A DNA stretch of 64,000 nucleotides from Rhodopirellula sp. (GTDB lineage: Bacteria > Planctomycetota > Planctomycetia > Pirellulales > Pirellulaceae), in the NCBI GenBank assembly GCA_002689655.1, contig NZHC01000076.1:62001-126000 (forward strand), in the 5' to 3' direction. The first letter of the stretch is position 1. Every line of letters begins with the position of its first letter. Below are positions 31,371-43,153 of this stretch, one piece after another. A program made the translations under genes and the position numbers. Below the pieces are notes generated by a model, which was not told the origin of the DNA, did not search any database, and was given only the letters and a program-made list of their open reading frames with translations.

Positions 31371-32228
31371 TCACTTCACAGCAACAATATAACAGATCCA
31401 ACTTGCATCACTGGGTGCTGTTTCCTGACGCTCCCAAGTGCTGTACTCGTCATCGTCGATGTCTTCATCGTCTTTTTCCCAGTAGATATGACTCTCACCA
31501 AAGCCGGCTTCTGCCAACATTTCTCGCACCTCAGGAATGGTCCAGAAACGCCAATGATACTCAAAGGCCCTCTTCATTTTACTGCCATCGGCAAACTTAA
31601 AGCTGATGGCAAAACTTGCATCCGCTGTAATTGGGTTGAAGCTGACCTGCTCCCAGTGATACTTGAAGCCTTTCTTGCCCTTGACGATCTTTCGTTTATC
31701 AACCAGCCCTTCTTCGTAACATTCACCACCACCCATCATATCCATCACCATCACACCTTTCGATCTGAGGTTGGAATGAGCGATTTTGAAGTACTCAATC
31801 ACTTCTTCACGTGTCTTGAAAATCCAGAACGAAAAATTTTGCGCCGCGAGCACATCCACAGTTGGTCGATTCCGCTTCCGTACATCCTGCTCAATTAGCC
31901 GCACCCGTTTTTGCTGGGACTTTTTCAGCTTTGCTAGGTTATTATCGCGACCCCATTGCAGGGTTTCCGAGCACAAGTCGACACCAATGGCTGTTCGCTT
32001 TGATTTCGATGCCACCCAGTCACAACAAATAGCAAACGTGCCACAAAAGTCCTCACGTAAATCCGTCGGGGCAGAACCGTACGCATCCCGATAGGCCTGT
32101 TCAAAAAACACGACCTCATGATCCGGTGTTTGCACCGACTTTTGATAACAGTCAAATCGATCAGCAACGGATGCCATAGTTGGCTTGCCGGATTTGATGT
32201 TCTTGGACTTGGATTTGGATTTGGACAT
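31371..32228 (-). CDS. class I SAM-dependent methyltransferase
   Basis: LREDFCGTFAICCDWV...AIGVDLCSETLQWG, VMVMDMMGGGE; Lys-rich N-terminus. Confidence 0.75.
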   Translation of the reverse strand: MSKSKSKSKNIKSGKPTMASVADRFDCYQKSVQTPDHEVVFFEQAYRDAYGSAPTDLREDFCGTFAICCDWVASKSKRTAIGVDLCSETLQWGRDNNLAKLKKSQQKRVRLIEQDVRKRNRPTVDVLAAQNFSFWIFKTREEVIEYFKIAHSNLRSKGVMVMDMMGGGECYEEGLVDKRKIVKGKKGFKYHWEQVSFNPITADASFAISFKFADGSKMKRAFEYHWRFWTIPEVREMLAEAGFGESHIYWEKDDEDIDDDEYSTWERQETAPSDASWICYIVAVK

Positions 32229-32587
32229 TCGCGTGCTGCTTAACTCTTGAAGGTAATTATCTTGTCGCTGTACTAAATACTACTGGTCACCAATACTACT
32301 ACTCAACTGCGTCTGACCGCACTACATCTGACCGCATACAAAGACGGGCATTCTCATCGAGCCAACTGGCATCAGATTGTAACGAAGTGGGATACAGGGA
32401 TGCCGAGTGCAAAATAAACACTGCCAGCAAACATGACCAACAAATCGCTCTGATCATTCGTTTCGAGGAGGGTGTCAGTACGAAACCAGTAATTTCGCCA
32501 TCAGGCCCAAACCAATCGGCTCAACAGCCTAGCACCTCGGCATTTAGTATTCGAGAAGCAAGTTCTCGGTTTCTGTGATGATCCGGT

Positions 32588-33190
32588 TCAACCAAGGTCT
32601 TTTAATCGCGTTAGTTTGGGTGCGGAGAACCAAAATCCCACCAAAACACCGGCCATCAAACCACACAGGTGTCCGTCCCAAGAAACATCCGATTGCCACC
32701 TTGGAATCACTCCACTCAACAGTGTGCCACCGTAAATAAGACCAACTAAAATCGCAATGACGACGGGAATCAAAAGGCGTTCCCGCACCCCCACTGTAAT
32801 CAGAAAAGAACAGAGACCAAATGTCAAACTGCTGGCGCCAATATGCACGGCCGAACGTCCCAAAACCCATAGCAAAGCCCCGCTCGCGACAACAATAAAT
32901 CCAACCACCAGCCAGGAATCCTCGCGAGAGCTAACGAGAAGAAACAGTAAGACCATCAAGGGAATTGTATTTCCCACCAGATGATCAAGATTGGCATGCA
33001 AAAAAGGCATCATGGGAATTCCAAAAATTCCGCCAGACGATCTTGGATATAAACCCAGACCCCGCAAATCAAAGGGCAAAATCCAGTTGACTGCAAACAC
33101 AAACCACATCGCAGCAACAAACAATCCAATTGCGTAATATTGCTTTTTCACGACGCTACCTTGAGATTGAAAATCGTTCTGATGTGCCAC
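32588..33190 (-). CDS. rhomboid family intramembrane serine protease
   Basis: MPFLHANLDHLVGNTIPL, HIGASSLTFGLCSFL, SDVSWDGHLCGLMAGVLVG. Confidence 0.85.
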   Translation of the reverse strand: MAHQNDFQSQGSVVKKQYYAIGLFVAAMWFVFAVNWILPFDLRGLGLYPRSSGGIFGIPMMPFLHANLDHLVGNTIPLMVLLFLLVSSREDSWLVVGFIVVASGALLWVLGRSAVHIGASSLTFGLCSFLITVGVRERLLIPVVIAILVGLIYGGTLLSGVIPRWQSDVSWDGHLCGLMAGVLVGFWFSAPKLTRLKDLG

Positions 33191-33306
33191 AGCCTACACA
33201 TCGGTGTAAACTATCCTACCCACCAACACCCCATGCTGTTTGTCACCAGCAGGCAGACTTTGTTACGGTAAAAGATTTCGCGCAGGGCAAGGACACTGAA
33301 GAGATC

Positions 33307-34749
<1,443 letters not shown>

Positions 34750-34894
34750 CCAGCTGATCACCAGATCGCACTCTCTGGATCGAAGCCTCTCAATACCAAG
34801 TGGTTGTGTCCTTGATTCGCCGATCCAAAATTATCGAGTCAAACACGTTTTGCATGACTCGGAGAGCGAACCGTTAACAGCTATCATTTCGACT

Positions 34895-35899
34895 ATGAGC
34901 CAAAAATCATCTCCACCGCTGATTGACTCATTTGGACGTGTGCACACCAGTTTGCGTCTAAGTGTCACTGATCGCTGCAACATCCGCTGTTTCTACTGCA
35001 TGCCGGAGAAGGGTGCTGAATTCGTCCCCAAGGACCATATCCTCTCTTTTGAGGAGATCTATCGGCTTGCGCGATTGCTTGTTGAACAAGGAGGAGTGAG
35101 GGACATTCGCATCACGGGCGGTGAACCCTTGGTCCGACAACAGATTCCGCATTTAATCGAAATGCTGGCAGGCATTGAACTGTTGGAGGACCTGTCTCTC
35201 ACAACAAATGGGATGTTGCTTGCAGAACATGCCCACGCGCTTCACGAAGCCGGTTTACAAAGACTGAATATCAGCCTTGATACACTGAACAAGGAGGTCT
35301 TTAAGAAAATTACTAGGAGAGATGGGCTTGAAAGAACACTGCAAGGAATCGACGCTGCCATCAAATGTGGATTTAAGTCCGTCAAGCTCAACACACTTGC
35401 GATCAAAGGCGTGACTGAGTCGGAAGTAGCAGAATTGATCCGCTATGCGCTCGATCGCAATGTCATGCTGCGATTCATTGAATTCATGCCATTGGATAGC
35501 GATCGAGCCTGGCAACAAGATCAAGTATTCACTGGTGACCAGGTATTGGTGACTCTGCAAAAAGAATTTGCAAATGTTGTGCCGCTCTCACGGCCTGATC
35601 CATCACAGCCGGCTGAAGAATTCCAAGTTGAACATGGACGAGTCGGCATCATACGCTCTATCACAGCGCCATTCTGTGAGGCATGCAATCGCATCAGAAT
35701 CACCGCGGATGGAGCCGTGCGGAATTGCCTTTTTGCAACAAGCGAAACACCACTACGAGGTTTGATCCGGGACGGATCCTCAGATGAAGACTTGATGTCA
35801 GCAATTCGTGATTGCATTGCTGGAAAATCCAAGGCCCACGGCATCGATCAAGACGGCTTTCAACCACCCGACCGACCGATGTATGCGATCGGCGGGTGA
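34895..35899 (+). CDS. moaA: GTP 3',8-cyclase MoaA
   Basis: LRLSVTDRCNIRCFYCMPEKG radical SAM motif; FCEACNRIRITADGAVRNCLF second FeS site; C-terminal GG. Confidence 0.95.
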   Translation: MSQKSSPPLIDSFGRVHTSLRLSVTDRCNIRCFYCMPEKGAEFVPKDHILSFEEIYRLARLLVEQGGVRDIRITGGEPLVRQQIPHLIEMLAGIELLEDLSLTTNGMLLAEHAHALHEAGLQRLNISLDTLNKEVFKKITRRDGLERTLQGIDAAIKCGFKSVKLNTLAIKGVTESEVAELIRYALDRNVMLRFIEFMPLDSDRAWQQDQVFTGDQVLVTLQKEFANVVPLSRPDPSQPAEEFQVEHGRVGIIRSITAPFCEACNRIRITADGAVRNCLFATSETPLRGLIRDGSSDEDLMSAIRDCIAGKSKAHGIDQDGFQPPDRPMYAIGG

Positions 35900-35944
35900 C
35901 ACGCCGATTCGACACGCATTCTGCCGAACTGTAGGCCCACAACC

Positions 35945-37882
35945 CTAGGGCTTCATCAACCACCACACCCGGTGCAGCAAAAGATTGGTATCAACCTCAG
36001 CCTCATTCATGGATTTCACCGATTCCTGCACATACGCCGGAACTTCGTTTTGACCTGCGAGATAACCAAGATGGTTGATTTGGCTCTCACGATCCTCGAT
36101 TAATTCCAACCATTGCACCGGCAGTAACTCTGCTTTCATCGGCAAGTCAGCAGCCAGCGGCTTGACACGCTTGACGTTAGGGGCAGTACCTCCCTGACCA
36201 ATTTGACCAAGAGAAGACCTGCCAGTGCTATCGATTCTCATACCAAGGGATCTCAAGACTTGGTCAGTCCGCTGAGATGCAGGTAAAGGAACTCGGGGAG
36301 GCAATACTGCCGCGAATGCGTCAACAGCACTCATTGCTGCGTTAGTATCCTCCTGACTAGCCACCCACAGATTATCCGGGAGCAGCATTTCAGGGACAGA
36401 CCGCCGCATCGCAGGGGAAGCAATGATCAAAGCGAGCGTACGTGCCAAGTTAAAATGGGAGTCGATTAAATCTTCAGTCAACTGCTCTTCCAAGCGTTCC
36501 AAAGCTTCATTGTTAGGCGCACTAATTGGATCAACCACACCACCTCGCAGGGGTTGGCCATGGACCAACTGCCACAACGAATTTACAACGCCACTTGCTA
36601 GCTCGGATGAGCCTTCCAAACCTTTCGCGAATTCCTGAAAGCGTTGGTAACCTTCCGAAGCTGAGCGGCTTGTCCAGGCAGCAGATACTCTGGCATCCGC
36701 CACTCTCTGACGACCATCAGATAACTCATAGAAAACGGGATCCGATGAGTTATCACCAAGATCGACTTCGAACTGTCCGTCAGAATCTTTTCGCACACTA
36801 CGTTTCAAAAATGCAAAGAAGTTCCAATAGTCGCTCTGCTGCCCAGTACCTTCGATGTACGAGTCGTGGCAACGTGTGCATCTAACATCCACATTGAGAG
36901 TCAGCGCTGCAAGACTTCTCGCCATGCCATGCTCACCACCCACAGAACGTGATCCAGCAGCCAGGGCAGAGAAGAATGCTCCCGAGTTCTCGCTCTCACC
37001 GTTCAACCATCCGGCGACAGTCTTATCAAAGCTACCTCCAGTCTGGATGCAACGAGCTATTTCGCTTACGAGCCGATCTCGCAACTCCGCATCCATTCGG
37101 CCACTGCGTTGGTTAGTGATTTGACGCAGCCACCTTCTCGCAATTGCCTCTGCATTCAAACTCTGCGCCAATTCGGCCTGCAGTTGATCGACTTCAGAGA
37201 CTGCATCTGCGGAGACCTTTGCCCCAAGTATCTTGCCGAGTCGGGTCACCGTCTCCTCATCCGTCGCCTCAGGTGTCGGGTTAATCCCGACGGCGTCCCA
37301 GTAGTTCTGCATTTCCGCATCAACTTGAGCCGACACGAACGCTAACGCTGCGGCTTCATTTTCGTCAGGATTTGTAGAGCTTGGCAAATCACCTTGCTCA
37401 AGCTCTGACTCAGTCCGATCTGAATCAGGCGTTTGCACGACCATTGGAATCCCTTTGGGAAGCTTTCGCGTCGGATTCTTCTTTTTCACGGGCTTTTGAG
37501 TTCTACTATCATTCCCTGAACCAGCGACCGCTGGTCGATTGCCCCCGCCAGCGTCATGCTCAGCATTCTCGACGAGCTCGGTGACACTATCAGTAATATC
37601 GTGATCAGGCTGTAACGCGATGACGCCTGCCACCATGGCTGCCAGAGCTGTGACGGCGACTGCCAATACAGTGACTTGCTTGGAACGTGATCGGCTGGGC
37701 CGCGACGATTTCCGTTGACGAACCTGCTGAACAGTGCCATCTGAATCGGTATCGGAATTATAAAATCGGGATAGTATCTGATCCGATAAATCTGGTGGTC
37801 GTGAACCGCCAAATGCTTCGTCGAGCATCGCGTCGAACGCTCGCTCTTCCTCCGCGGTGTGATTATTTTCACTCATTTTCAT
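35945..37882 (-). CDS. membrane-anchored anti-sigma-position protein with diverged DUF1549/DUF1553-like ectodomain
   Basis: One TM segment (VTVLAVAVTALAAMVAGVIAL) and RCTRCHDSYIEG...FYELSDGRQRVAD matching the pattern of the 39833 protein; overlaps upstream sigma gene. Confidence 0.65.
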   Translation of the reverse strand: MKMSENNHTAEEERAFDAMLDEAFGGSRPPDLSDQILSRFYNSDTDSDGTVQQVRQRKSSRPSRSRSKQVTVLAVAVTALAAMVAGVIALQPDHDITDSVTELVENAEHDAGGGNRPAVAGSGNDSRTQKPVKKKNPTRKLPKGIPMVVQTPDSDRTESELEQGDLPSSTNPDENEAAALAFVSAQVDAEMQNYWDAVGINPTPEATDEETVTRLGKILGAKVSADAVSEVDQLQAELAQSLNAEAIARRWLRQITNQRSGRMDAELRDRLVSEIARCIQTGGSFDKTVAGWLNGESENSGAFFSALAAGSRSVGGEHGMARSLAALTLNVDVRCTRCHDSYIEGTGQQSDYWNFFAFLKRSVRKDSDGQFEVDLGDNSSDPVFYELSDGRQRVADARVSAAWTSRSASEGYQRFQEFAKGLEGSSELASGVVNSLWQLVHGQPLRGGVVDPISAPNNEALERLEEQLTEDLIDSHFNLARTLALIIASPAMRRSVPEMLLPDNLWVASQEDTNAAMSAVDAFAAVLPPRVPLPASQRTDQVLRSLGMRIDSTGRSSLGQIGQGGTAPNVKRVKPLAADLPMKAELLPVQWLELIEDRESQINHLGYLAGQNEVPAYVQESVKSMNEAEVDTNLLLHRVWWLMKP

Positions 37883-38480
37883 TCTGCCAAAGTTTTTCGT
37901 CTACGCACCTGCGTAGCTGCTGCTTGGCCCGCTGCATAAGATTCCGAGCCCCGTGATCCGTAATACTCAATGCCTCACCAATCTCGACGCGACTCGCCTG
38001 CTCGGCGAAACGCATCCTCAGCGCGATCTGTGCTCTTTCAGTTAATGTCGCGAGACACTTCCGCAGCGACTCAACCGCGGTATCCCCAGACAGATCCTTG
38101 CCAGCCCAGCGATCCCAGATTTCATCCAATAGACCTGGCTCGCACAGCGTCTGCACCTTTCTCTGTTTACGGTGCATGGACACCAACAGGTTATACGCCG
38201 TCCGCCTGAGGTAGCTGGAGGTCGCGGCATCACTGTGCTGCACGAAACTGTCTCGCCTTAACACCCGCAAAAAGGTTTCTTGCGTTAAATCGTCAGCCGT
38301 CGAGGCATCACATCCAAGCATCCGAAGGTATCGCCAAATGCCGTTTTGATGTCGCGCAATCAACTCGGCTGGCTCCAACTCAACCTCGGCATCACATGCA
38401 CTTGCATCCTGATGCCCCGGTGTAATTGAGTCGAAGCCGGTATCCGGGGTTTGACTTTGCGAACTCTGCGGCGACGCCAC
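37869..38480 (-). CDS. ECF-type RNA polymerase sigma factor
   Basis: GCDASTADDLTQETFLRVLRR region 2; LTERAQIALRMRFAEQASRVEIGEAL region 4. Confidence 0.85.
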   Translation of the reverse strand: MASPQSSQSQTPDTGFDSITPGHQDASACDAEVELEPAELIARHQNGIWRYLRMLGCDASTADDLTQETFLRVLRRDSFVQHSDAATSSYLRRTAYNLLVSMHRKQRKVQTLCEPGLLDEIWDRWAGKDLSGDTAVESLRKCLATLTERAQIALRMRFAEQASRVEIGEALSITDHGARNLMQRAKQQLRRCVDEKLWQNENE

Positions 38481-38485
38481 TGTTG

Positions 38486-39760
38486 TTACGCCACCAGTTC
38501 ACTGATGATCTTTCCACCACCTGCGATTTTCATTGGACGACCATTCTTACTTGTAAACGTTTTCTCAGTTGAAATACCAAGACCTTTGCAAACTGTGGTC
38601 ATCAAATCCTCGCTGCTGAATGGCTCGCTTTCGACAGCCGTACCGTCACTGCTAGTCTCACCAACGGCGAGACCACCATTGATGTCACCACCACCGACAA
38701 CGCATGACCATGAACGTGCCCAGTGATCGCGACCAGCATTCTGGTTGATCCGCGGTGTGCGACCAAATTCACCCATCCAGATGACGACAGTGTCTTTCAA
38801 CAGCTCTCGCTGGTTGAGATCCTCAACCAAGGCGCTCATGGCCCGGTCAAGTTGTGGCAACTTAGTATCCTTGAATAAAGCGTGGATACCGCCATGGTTA
38901 TCCCACCCCCCAAGATCAACCTCAACGAATGGAACACCAGCCTCAACAAGACGCCGAGCCAGCAGACAACCTTGCCCAAAACGGTCTGTACCGTACCGCT
39001 CCTTGACCTCTTCTGGCTCCTTCTCAACACGAAACGCTTCCATCTGATCGCTCGTCATCAGATCAAAAGTCTTCTTCAGAACCTTAGCGTGCTCGCTGGC
39101 AGGCAGATCTCGCGTTCGTTTGGAGAAGCCGGTCTCAATCGTATCCAAGGCGGCCATTCGCTGAAGCAAACGATTGTCCTCAAGATCCATTTTCAAGTTC
39201 CGGATCTGTCCATTGCTGGTTACCGAGAACGGTGACCAAGCCATGCCCAAAAACCCTGGCCCGGCACTAGCTCCACCAACCGAAACGAATGGAGGGATCT
39301 CAAGGTTCGGACGCTGGTCCATCACTTCGTGAGCGATCACCGATCCATAGCTGGGGTGCTCGATGTTTGGATTCGGGACATAACCTGTATGCATGTAGTA
39401 CCGCCCACGGTTGTGATCAGCCTCACGCGTCGACATGCTTCGCACGACCGACAGATGCTTCATCTGCTGAGCAACCATCGGCATGTGCTCACAAATTTGC
39501 AAGTCGCCCGTGGTTGAAATTGGCTTGAACGGGCCACCGGTAGGCGCGCCAGGCTTGAGATCCCAGATGTCAATCGTTGCCGGTCCACCGCCCATCCACA
39601 ACAAGATTGCTGACTTGCCATTTTTTCTCATCTCATCAGCATTTGCCTTGATGGCACCACCCATCGTCATGGATGCCGTTGCAACTGCGGAGGAGCCAGC
39701 GAGGTGCTGCATGAAATGGCGACGTGACATCCCGTTTGGAGTTTGCCAGTTGTTGAACAT
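38486..39760 (-). CDS. DUF1501 domain-containing protein (Tat-like leader)
   Basis: MSRRHFMQHLAGSSAVATASM; ILLWMGGGPATIDIWDLKPG; IWMGEFGRTPRIN. Confidence 0.92.
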   Translation of the reverse strand: MFNNWQTPNGMSRRHFMQHLAGSSAVATASMTMGGAIKANADEMRKNGKSAILLWMGGGPATIDIWDLKPGAPTGGPFKPISTTGDLQICEHMPMVAQQMKHLSVVRSMSTREADHNRGRYYMHTGYVPNPNIEHPSYGSVIAHEVMDQRPNLEIPPFVSVGGASAGPGFLGMAWSPFSVTSNGQIRNLKMDLEDNRLLQRMAALDTIETGFSKRTRDLPASEHAKVLKKTFDLMTSDQMEAFRVEKEPEEVKERYGTDRFGQGCLLARRLVEAGVPFVEVDLGGWDNHGGIHALFKDTKLPQLDRAMSALVEDLNQRELLKDTVVIWMGEFGRTPRINQNAGRDHWARSWSCVVGGGDINGGLAVGETSSDGTAVESEPFSSEDLMTTVCKGLGISTEKTFTSKNGRPMKIAGGGKIISELVA

Positions 39761-39832
39761 ATGAAGTAGCCTTTAAGGAAGAGAGGTTTTTGTTCGGTTT
39801 GAATACTTGAAAGATGGAAGCTCGCGGCAGAA

Positions 39833-41494
39833 TCAGTGCTGCATGATGAATTCATTGCTGTTCAGGATTGCCCACCACATGTCCTGTAACATTTCTTTTT
39901 CTTTACCCTTCCGTGCGATCAGTAGTTTGCTTGCGATCGTCATTTCGTTCCTGCTGGGTCGTCGGGCAAGCCCGGCGAGAAACAGTTCGTTCACTCGATC
40001 ACGAGGTGATTTCCCGGTCTTCGACAGTCGGTCAATGAAACTTCCACCAGACGTGCTGATTGCTTTCTTCGTTAAGTCACCATTGAACAGCATCAGTGCC
40101 TGTGGGATCGAACCGTTGAAGGTTGTCGCTTCGTCGCCTTCGTCGGTGCCGAAAGCTACGACAAACTGCTGCAACCAACGATTCCGCTGCCGTTCCTGCT
40201 CTTCGTAACTCCCTTGCGAGGTAGCATCGGTGGCAGTCACGAGTGACTGATAAAGTTGCTCAGCGCTCATTTGACGCAAGTAGAACCGGGAGAACTTTGG
40301 CATCTCTCCGATAGACGGATCATCGATTTCATTGTTTGATCCCAGGACAGGAGCGAGATTGTAAGGTCGGCTCAAGGTAATCCATGTGATCAATTGCTTG
40401 AGGTCATAACTGTTCTTGCGAAACTCGGCAGACAGCTTTGCCAATAACTCAGGATGTGACGAAGGATTGTGCGGTCCCAAGTCGTCCACTGGTTTTGTGA
40501 ATCCGAATCCGAGGAACAGCGACCACATTCGATTGACACCCATTTTGTCCATATTTTCGCTAGCCAACATCATCCGCCCAAGTTCGCTTCGGCGTTTGAT
40601 ATCACTTACAAAACCACTGACACCAATTGCAGTTCCGTCGGTGAAGACAGGGTAGGCGACACGAGTAAGTCCGTTCCGAAGTTCGTAGAAAACCAATGCA
40701 TCTTCGGGGTCATTTGCCTCACCAGCAAAATCTTCATCGATCAATTCTGCGTGATCGATATCACGCGTGCCGTCAACGAAACGTCGCAACGAGCGTGTCT
40801 GCCGGAAGAACGAATTGAACTCCCAAAACATCTGCTGCTTCCACTGGTTGAATGGGTGATTGTGGCACTGAGTGCACTGCACTTGCTGCCCAAGGAAGAT
40901 CCGCGAGGTACTGCTGGTCGCAAGTACACCCTTTTCTTCATTCACCTTATCGATCAGAAAGTTAACAGCTCCATTAAAGTTGTCTGTACCGGGCTTGGTT
41001 GATCCCGTCGCGGTAACCAAATCAAATACGATTCGGTCGTAGGGCTTGTTTCGCGCAAACGAATCGCGCAGATACTTTTTCATCCCTGCGCGACTGATCA
41101 TCGAATCCCGAGCATTGCCACCTGATTGACCAATGAGAATGTTGGTCCAAACCGTCGACCAATGACTGGCATACTCCTCGGTGTATTTATCATCGTATAG
41201 GAGAGTATCGATGAGGGCCGCACGCTTGTCCTTGCCTTTAGCAGCCAGAAACTCGGAGAGTTCACTTTGGCTAGGCACGCGTCCGATCACGTCAAGAAAA
41301 ACACGGCGACACCAGCTCGAGTCATCGACTTCGGGAGCCGGCCGAATTTCGAAATCTCGCCAACCCTGCTCGATCATCTCATTGATCATCGTGACTTGGC
41401 TAGGGACCACGGTTTCGGCAGCCTCCGATTTCCCAAGAGGCAGCAGAGATCCTAGAAACAGCACTGCGGTCAGGATCGTTGAATATCGCGTCAT
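39833..41494 (-). CDS. DUF1549/DUF1553 planctomycete protein
   Basis: FLDVIGRVPSQSELSEFL, QVQCTQCHNHPFNQWKQ, NRMWSLFLGFGFTKPVDDLGPHN. Confidence 0.92.
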   Translation of the reverse strand: MTRYSTILTAVLFLGSLLPLGKSEAAETVVPSQVTMINEMIEQGWRDFEIRPAPEVDDSSWCRRVFLDVIGRVPSQSELSEFLAAKGKDKRAALIDTLLYDDKYTEEYASHWSTVWTNILIGQSGGNARDSMISRAGMKKYLRDSFARNKPYDRIVFDLVTATGSTKPGTDNFNGAVNFLIDKVNEEKGVLATSSTSRIFLGQQVQCTQCHNHPFNQWKQQMFWEFNSFFRQTRSLRRFVDGTRDIDHAELIDEDFAGEANDPEDALVFYELRNGLTRVAYPVFTDGTAIGVSGFVSDIKRRSELGRMMLASENMDKMGVNRMWSLFLGFGFTKPVDDLGPHNPSSHPELLAKLSAEFRKNSYDLKQLITWITLSRPYNLAPVLGSNNEIDDPSIGEMPKFSRFYLRQMSAEQLYQSLVTATDATSQGSYEEQERQRNRWLQQFVVAFGTDEGDEATTFNGSIPQALMLFNGDLTKKAISTSGGSFIDRLSKTGKSPRDRVNELFLAGLARRPSRNEMTIASKLLIARKGKEKEMLQDMWWAILNSNEFIMQH

Positions 41495-41828
41495 CGTCGC
41501 TAAATTCCTTGGCGGTGTTTTTTGATCGTCTGTAGGCTGAACGAACCACGTTGGAGCATGTACCCACAACGTGCAATAGAACAGTCATTTATTCTATTCG
41601 AGGACTTGGCGGTCCTCAAACAGATAACCGGGATAGAACGTTTGATAAAAGCACCGGAAATGCAGGCTTTTCCGGTAAGTCGGCCCAAACAGGGCCCTTT
41701 CAGCAGGTGAACCGACAATCAGCGTCTAAAACGCCTCTTTTTTTCACAGCAAGAGCGGAAAACACGAAAGTCCAGAGAATTTCCTCAGGACGCCGCCCTC
41801 ACTAGCGAGAACAGCCTGTTCAGCTACC

Positions 41829-42428
41829 TCAGGATTCCGCAACTTTATCACTGATCGACTCCAGCAAGTCCCAGCTGGCACCATCAGTTTCAGCGTTCCA
41901 AAGATCTGACAACTCTTCACCGCTGATCAGGCTCTGAACAACCCAAGCCATGGGATCTGGAATCACAATGGCAATCTGCTCGGTACCACTCTTTCGAAGC
42001 ACCTTCCGAATGGCCTTGGCAACACGATCACGCGCATCACGAATTGACTCACCACCTGGAGGACAAACATCCGAGGGTGAATCCTGACCCTGCCGATAGA
42101 CCTTTGGATGGTTTCGCCGTACCTCTTCGATCAGCTTCCCATGCCACAGTCCATGATCCACGTTTCTGAAGGCGTCGATGACTTTGATCCGTATCTCGCG
42201 TCCCTGAGCGAGTTGCTGTGCAGTTTCACGAGCGGATTCGCAGGGGGCGGTGTAAATTGTCGCTACGGGAAAATCAGAGAGTTGCTCAGCGAGAGAATTG
42301 ACCTGTCTTCGGCCTCGCTCGCTCATCGGCATATCCAGCGTGCCCTTGATACGCCCCTGATCATCAAAGTCAGTCGCACCAGGTCTTATTAGTAAGACTC
42401 GGGAAGCTAAAGGTGTTCGGACAATCAC
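41829..42428 (-). CDS. histidine-phosphatase-fold protein, catalytic His residues absent
   Basis: LLIRPGATDFDDQGRIKGTLDMPMSERGRRQV; GTG start overlaps rpe stop with ggagg SD. Confidence 0.75.
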   Translation of the reverse strand: MIVRTPLASRVLLIRPGATDFDDQGRIKGTLDMPMSERGRRQVNSLAEQLSDFPVATIYTAPCESARETAQQLAQGREIRIKVIDAFRNVDHGLWHGKLIEEVRRNHPKVYRQGQDSPSDVCPPGGESIRDARDRVAKAIRKVLRKSGTEQIAIVIPDPMAWVVQSLISGEELSDLWNAETDGASWDLLESISDKVAES

Positions 42429-43153
42429 GAGTGATCCTCCCGTTTCAACCCTCGTACCGACTCGTTGCGTGCAGCAGTCTGAATCCCGGCGTTCAAGTCG
42501 GCAATCGCTGCCAGATAGCTGTCCTGGCGGAAAATCGCTGACCCAACCACAAACAGATCGCATCCCGCAGCACGAGCCAAACTGATGGTATCGACGCCGA
42601 TCCCCCCATCAATCTCAAGCAATAGGTCGGGATAGTCCTGCCGCAGAGAGCGTAATTTTTCCAAAGCAATCGGATTGAAGGCCTGCCCGCCAAAGCCTGC
42701 CTCGACACTCATGACCAAAGCCATGTCGACCATGGAAATTGCGTCCCCAAAAGACGCCAGCGGAGTCTCGGGATTCAATGCAATCCCAACACCGACACCC
42801 AAGTCCCTGAGCTTACCTGCAGTTTCAACCGGGTCACGGACCGCTTCGACATGGAAGGTAAGCATGTCTGCACCGGCATCCACCATCGGCTTCGCGTAAG
42901 CCAGCGGATCAGTAATCATTAAGTGAACATCCAGAGGAAGATCAGTGTGCCGACGAAGTCCTTCCACAATCGGCATTCCATACGTCAGGTTGGGAACAAA
43001 GTTCCCATCCATCACATCAAGGTGCAAAACACGCGCACCCGCGGCAGATAACTCAGCCACCTCACCTTTCAAATCCCCGAAATCACAGAGCAACAGGCTA
43101 GGCAGCACTGCTGGCGCTGAATCTCGAATCGCTTGTAACGCGGCGGTTGCCAT
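42425..43153 (-). CDS. rpe: ribulose-phosphate 3-epimerase
   Basis: VLPSLLLCDFGDL, HLDVMDGNFVPNLTYG, DVHLMI, MSVEAGFGGQAF, EIDGGIG. Confidence 0.95.
   Translation of the reverse strand: MATAALQAIRDSAPAVLPSLLLCDFGDLKGEVAELSAAGARVLHLDVMDGNFVPNLTYGMPIVEGLRRHTDLPLDVHLMITDPLAYAKPMVDAGADMLTFHVEAVRDPVETAGKLRDLGVGVGIALNPETPLASFGDAISMVDMALVMSVEAGFGGQAFNPIALEKLRSLRQDYPDLLLEIDGGIGVDTISLARAAGCDLFVVGSAIFRQDSYLAAIADLNAGIQTAARNESVRGLKREDHS

Noticed and set aside
34750-34895. Molybdenum-cofactor riboswitch upstream of moaA
   Set aside because: I could not identify the conserved Moco RNA elements; the region is short and could also be partly coding under an earlier start.
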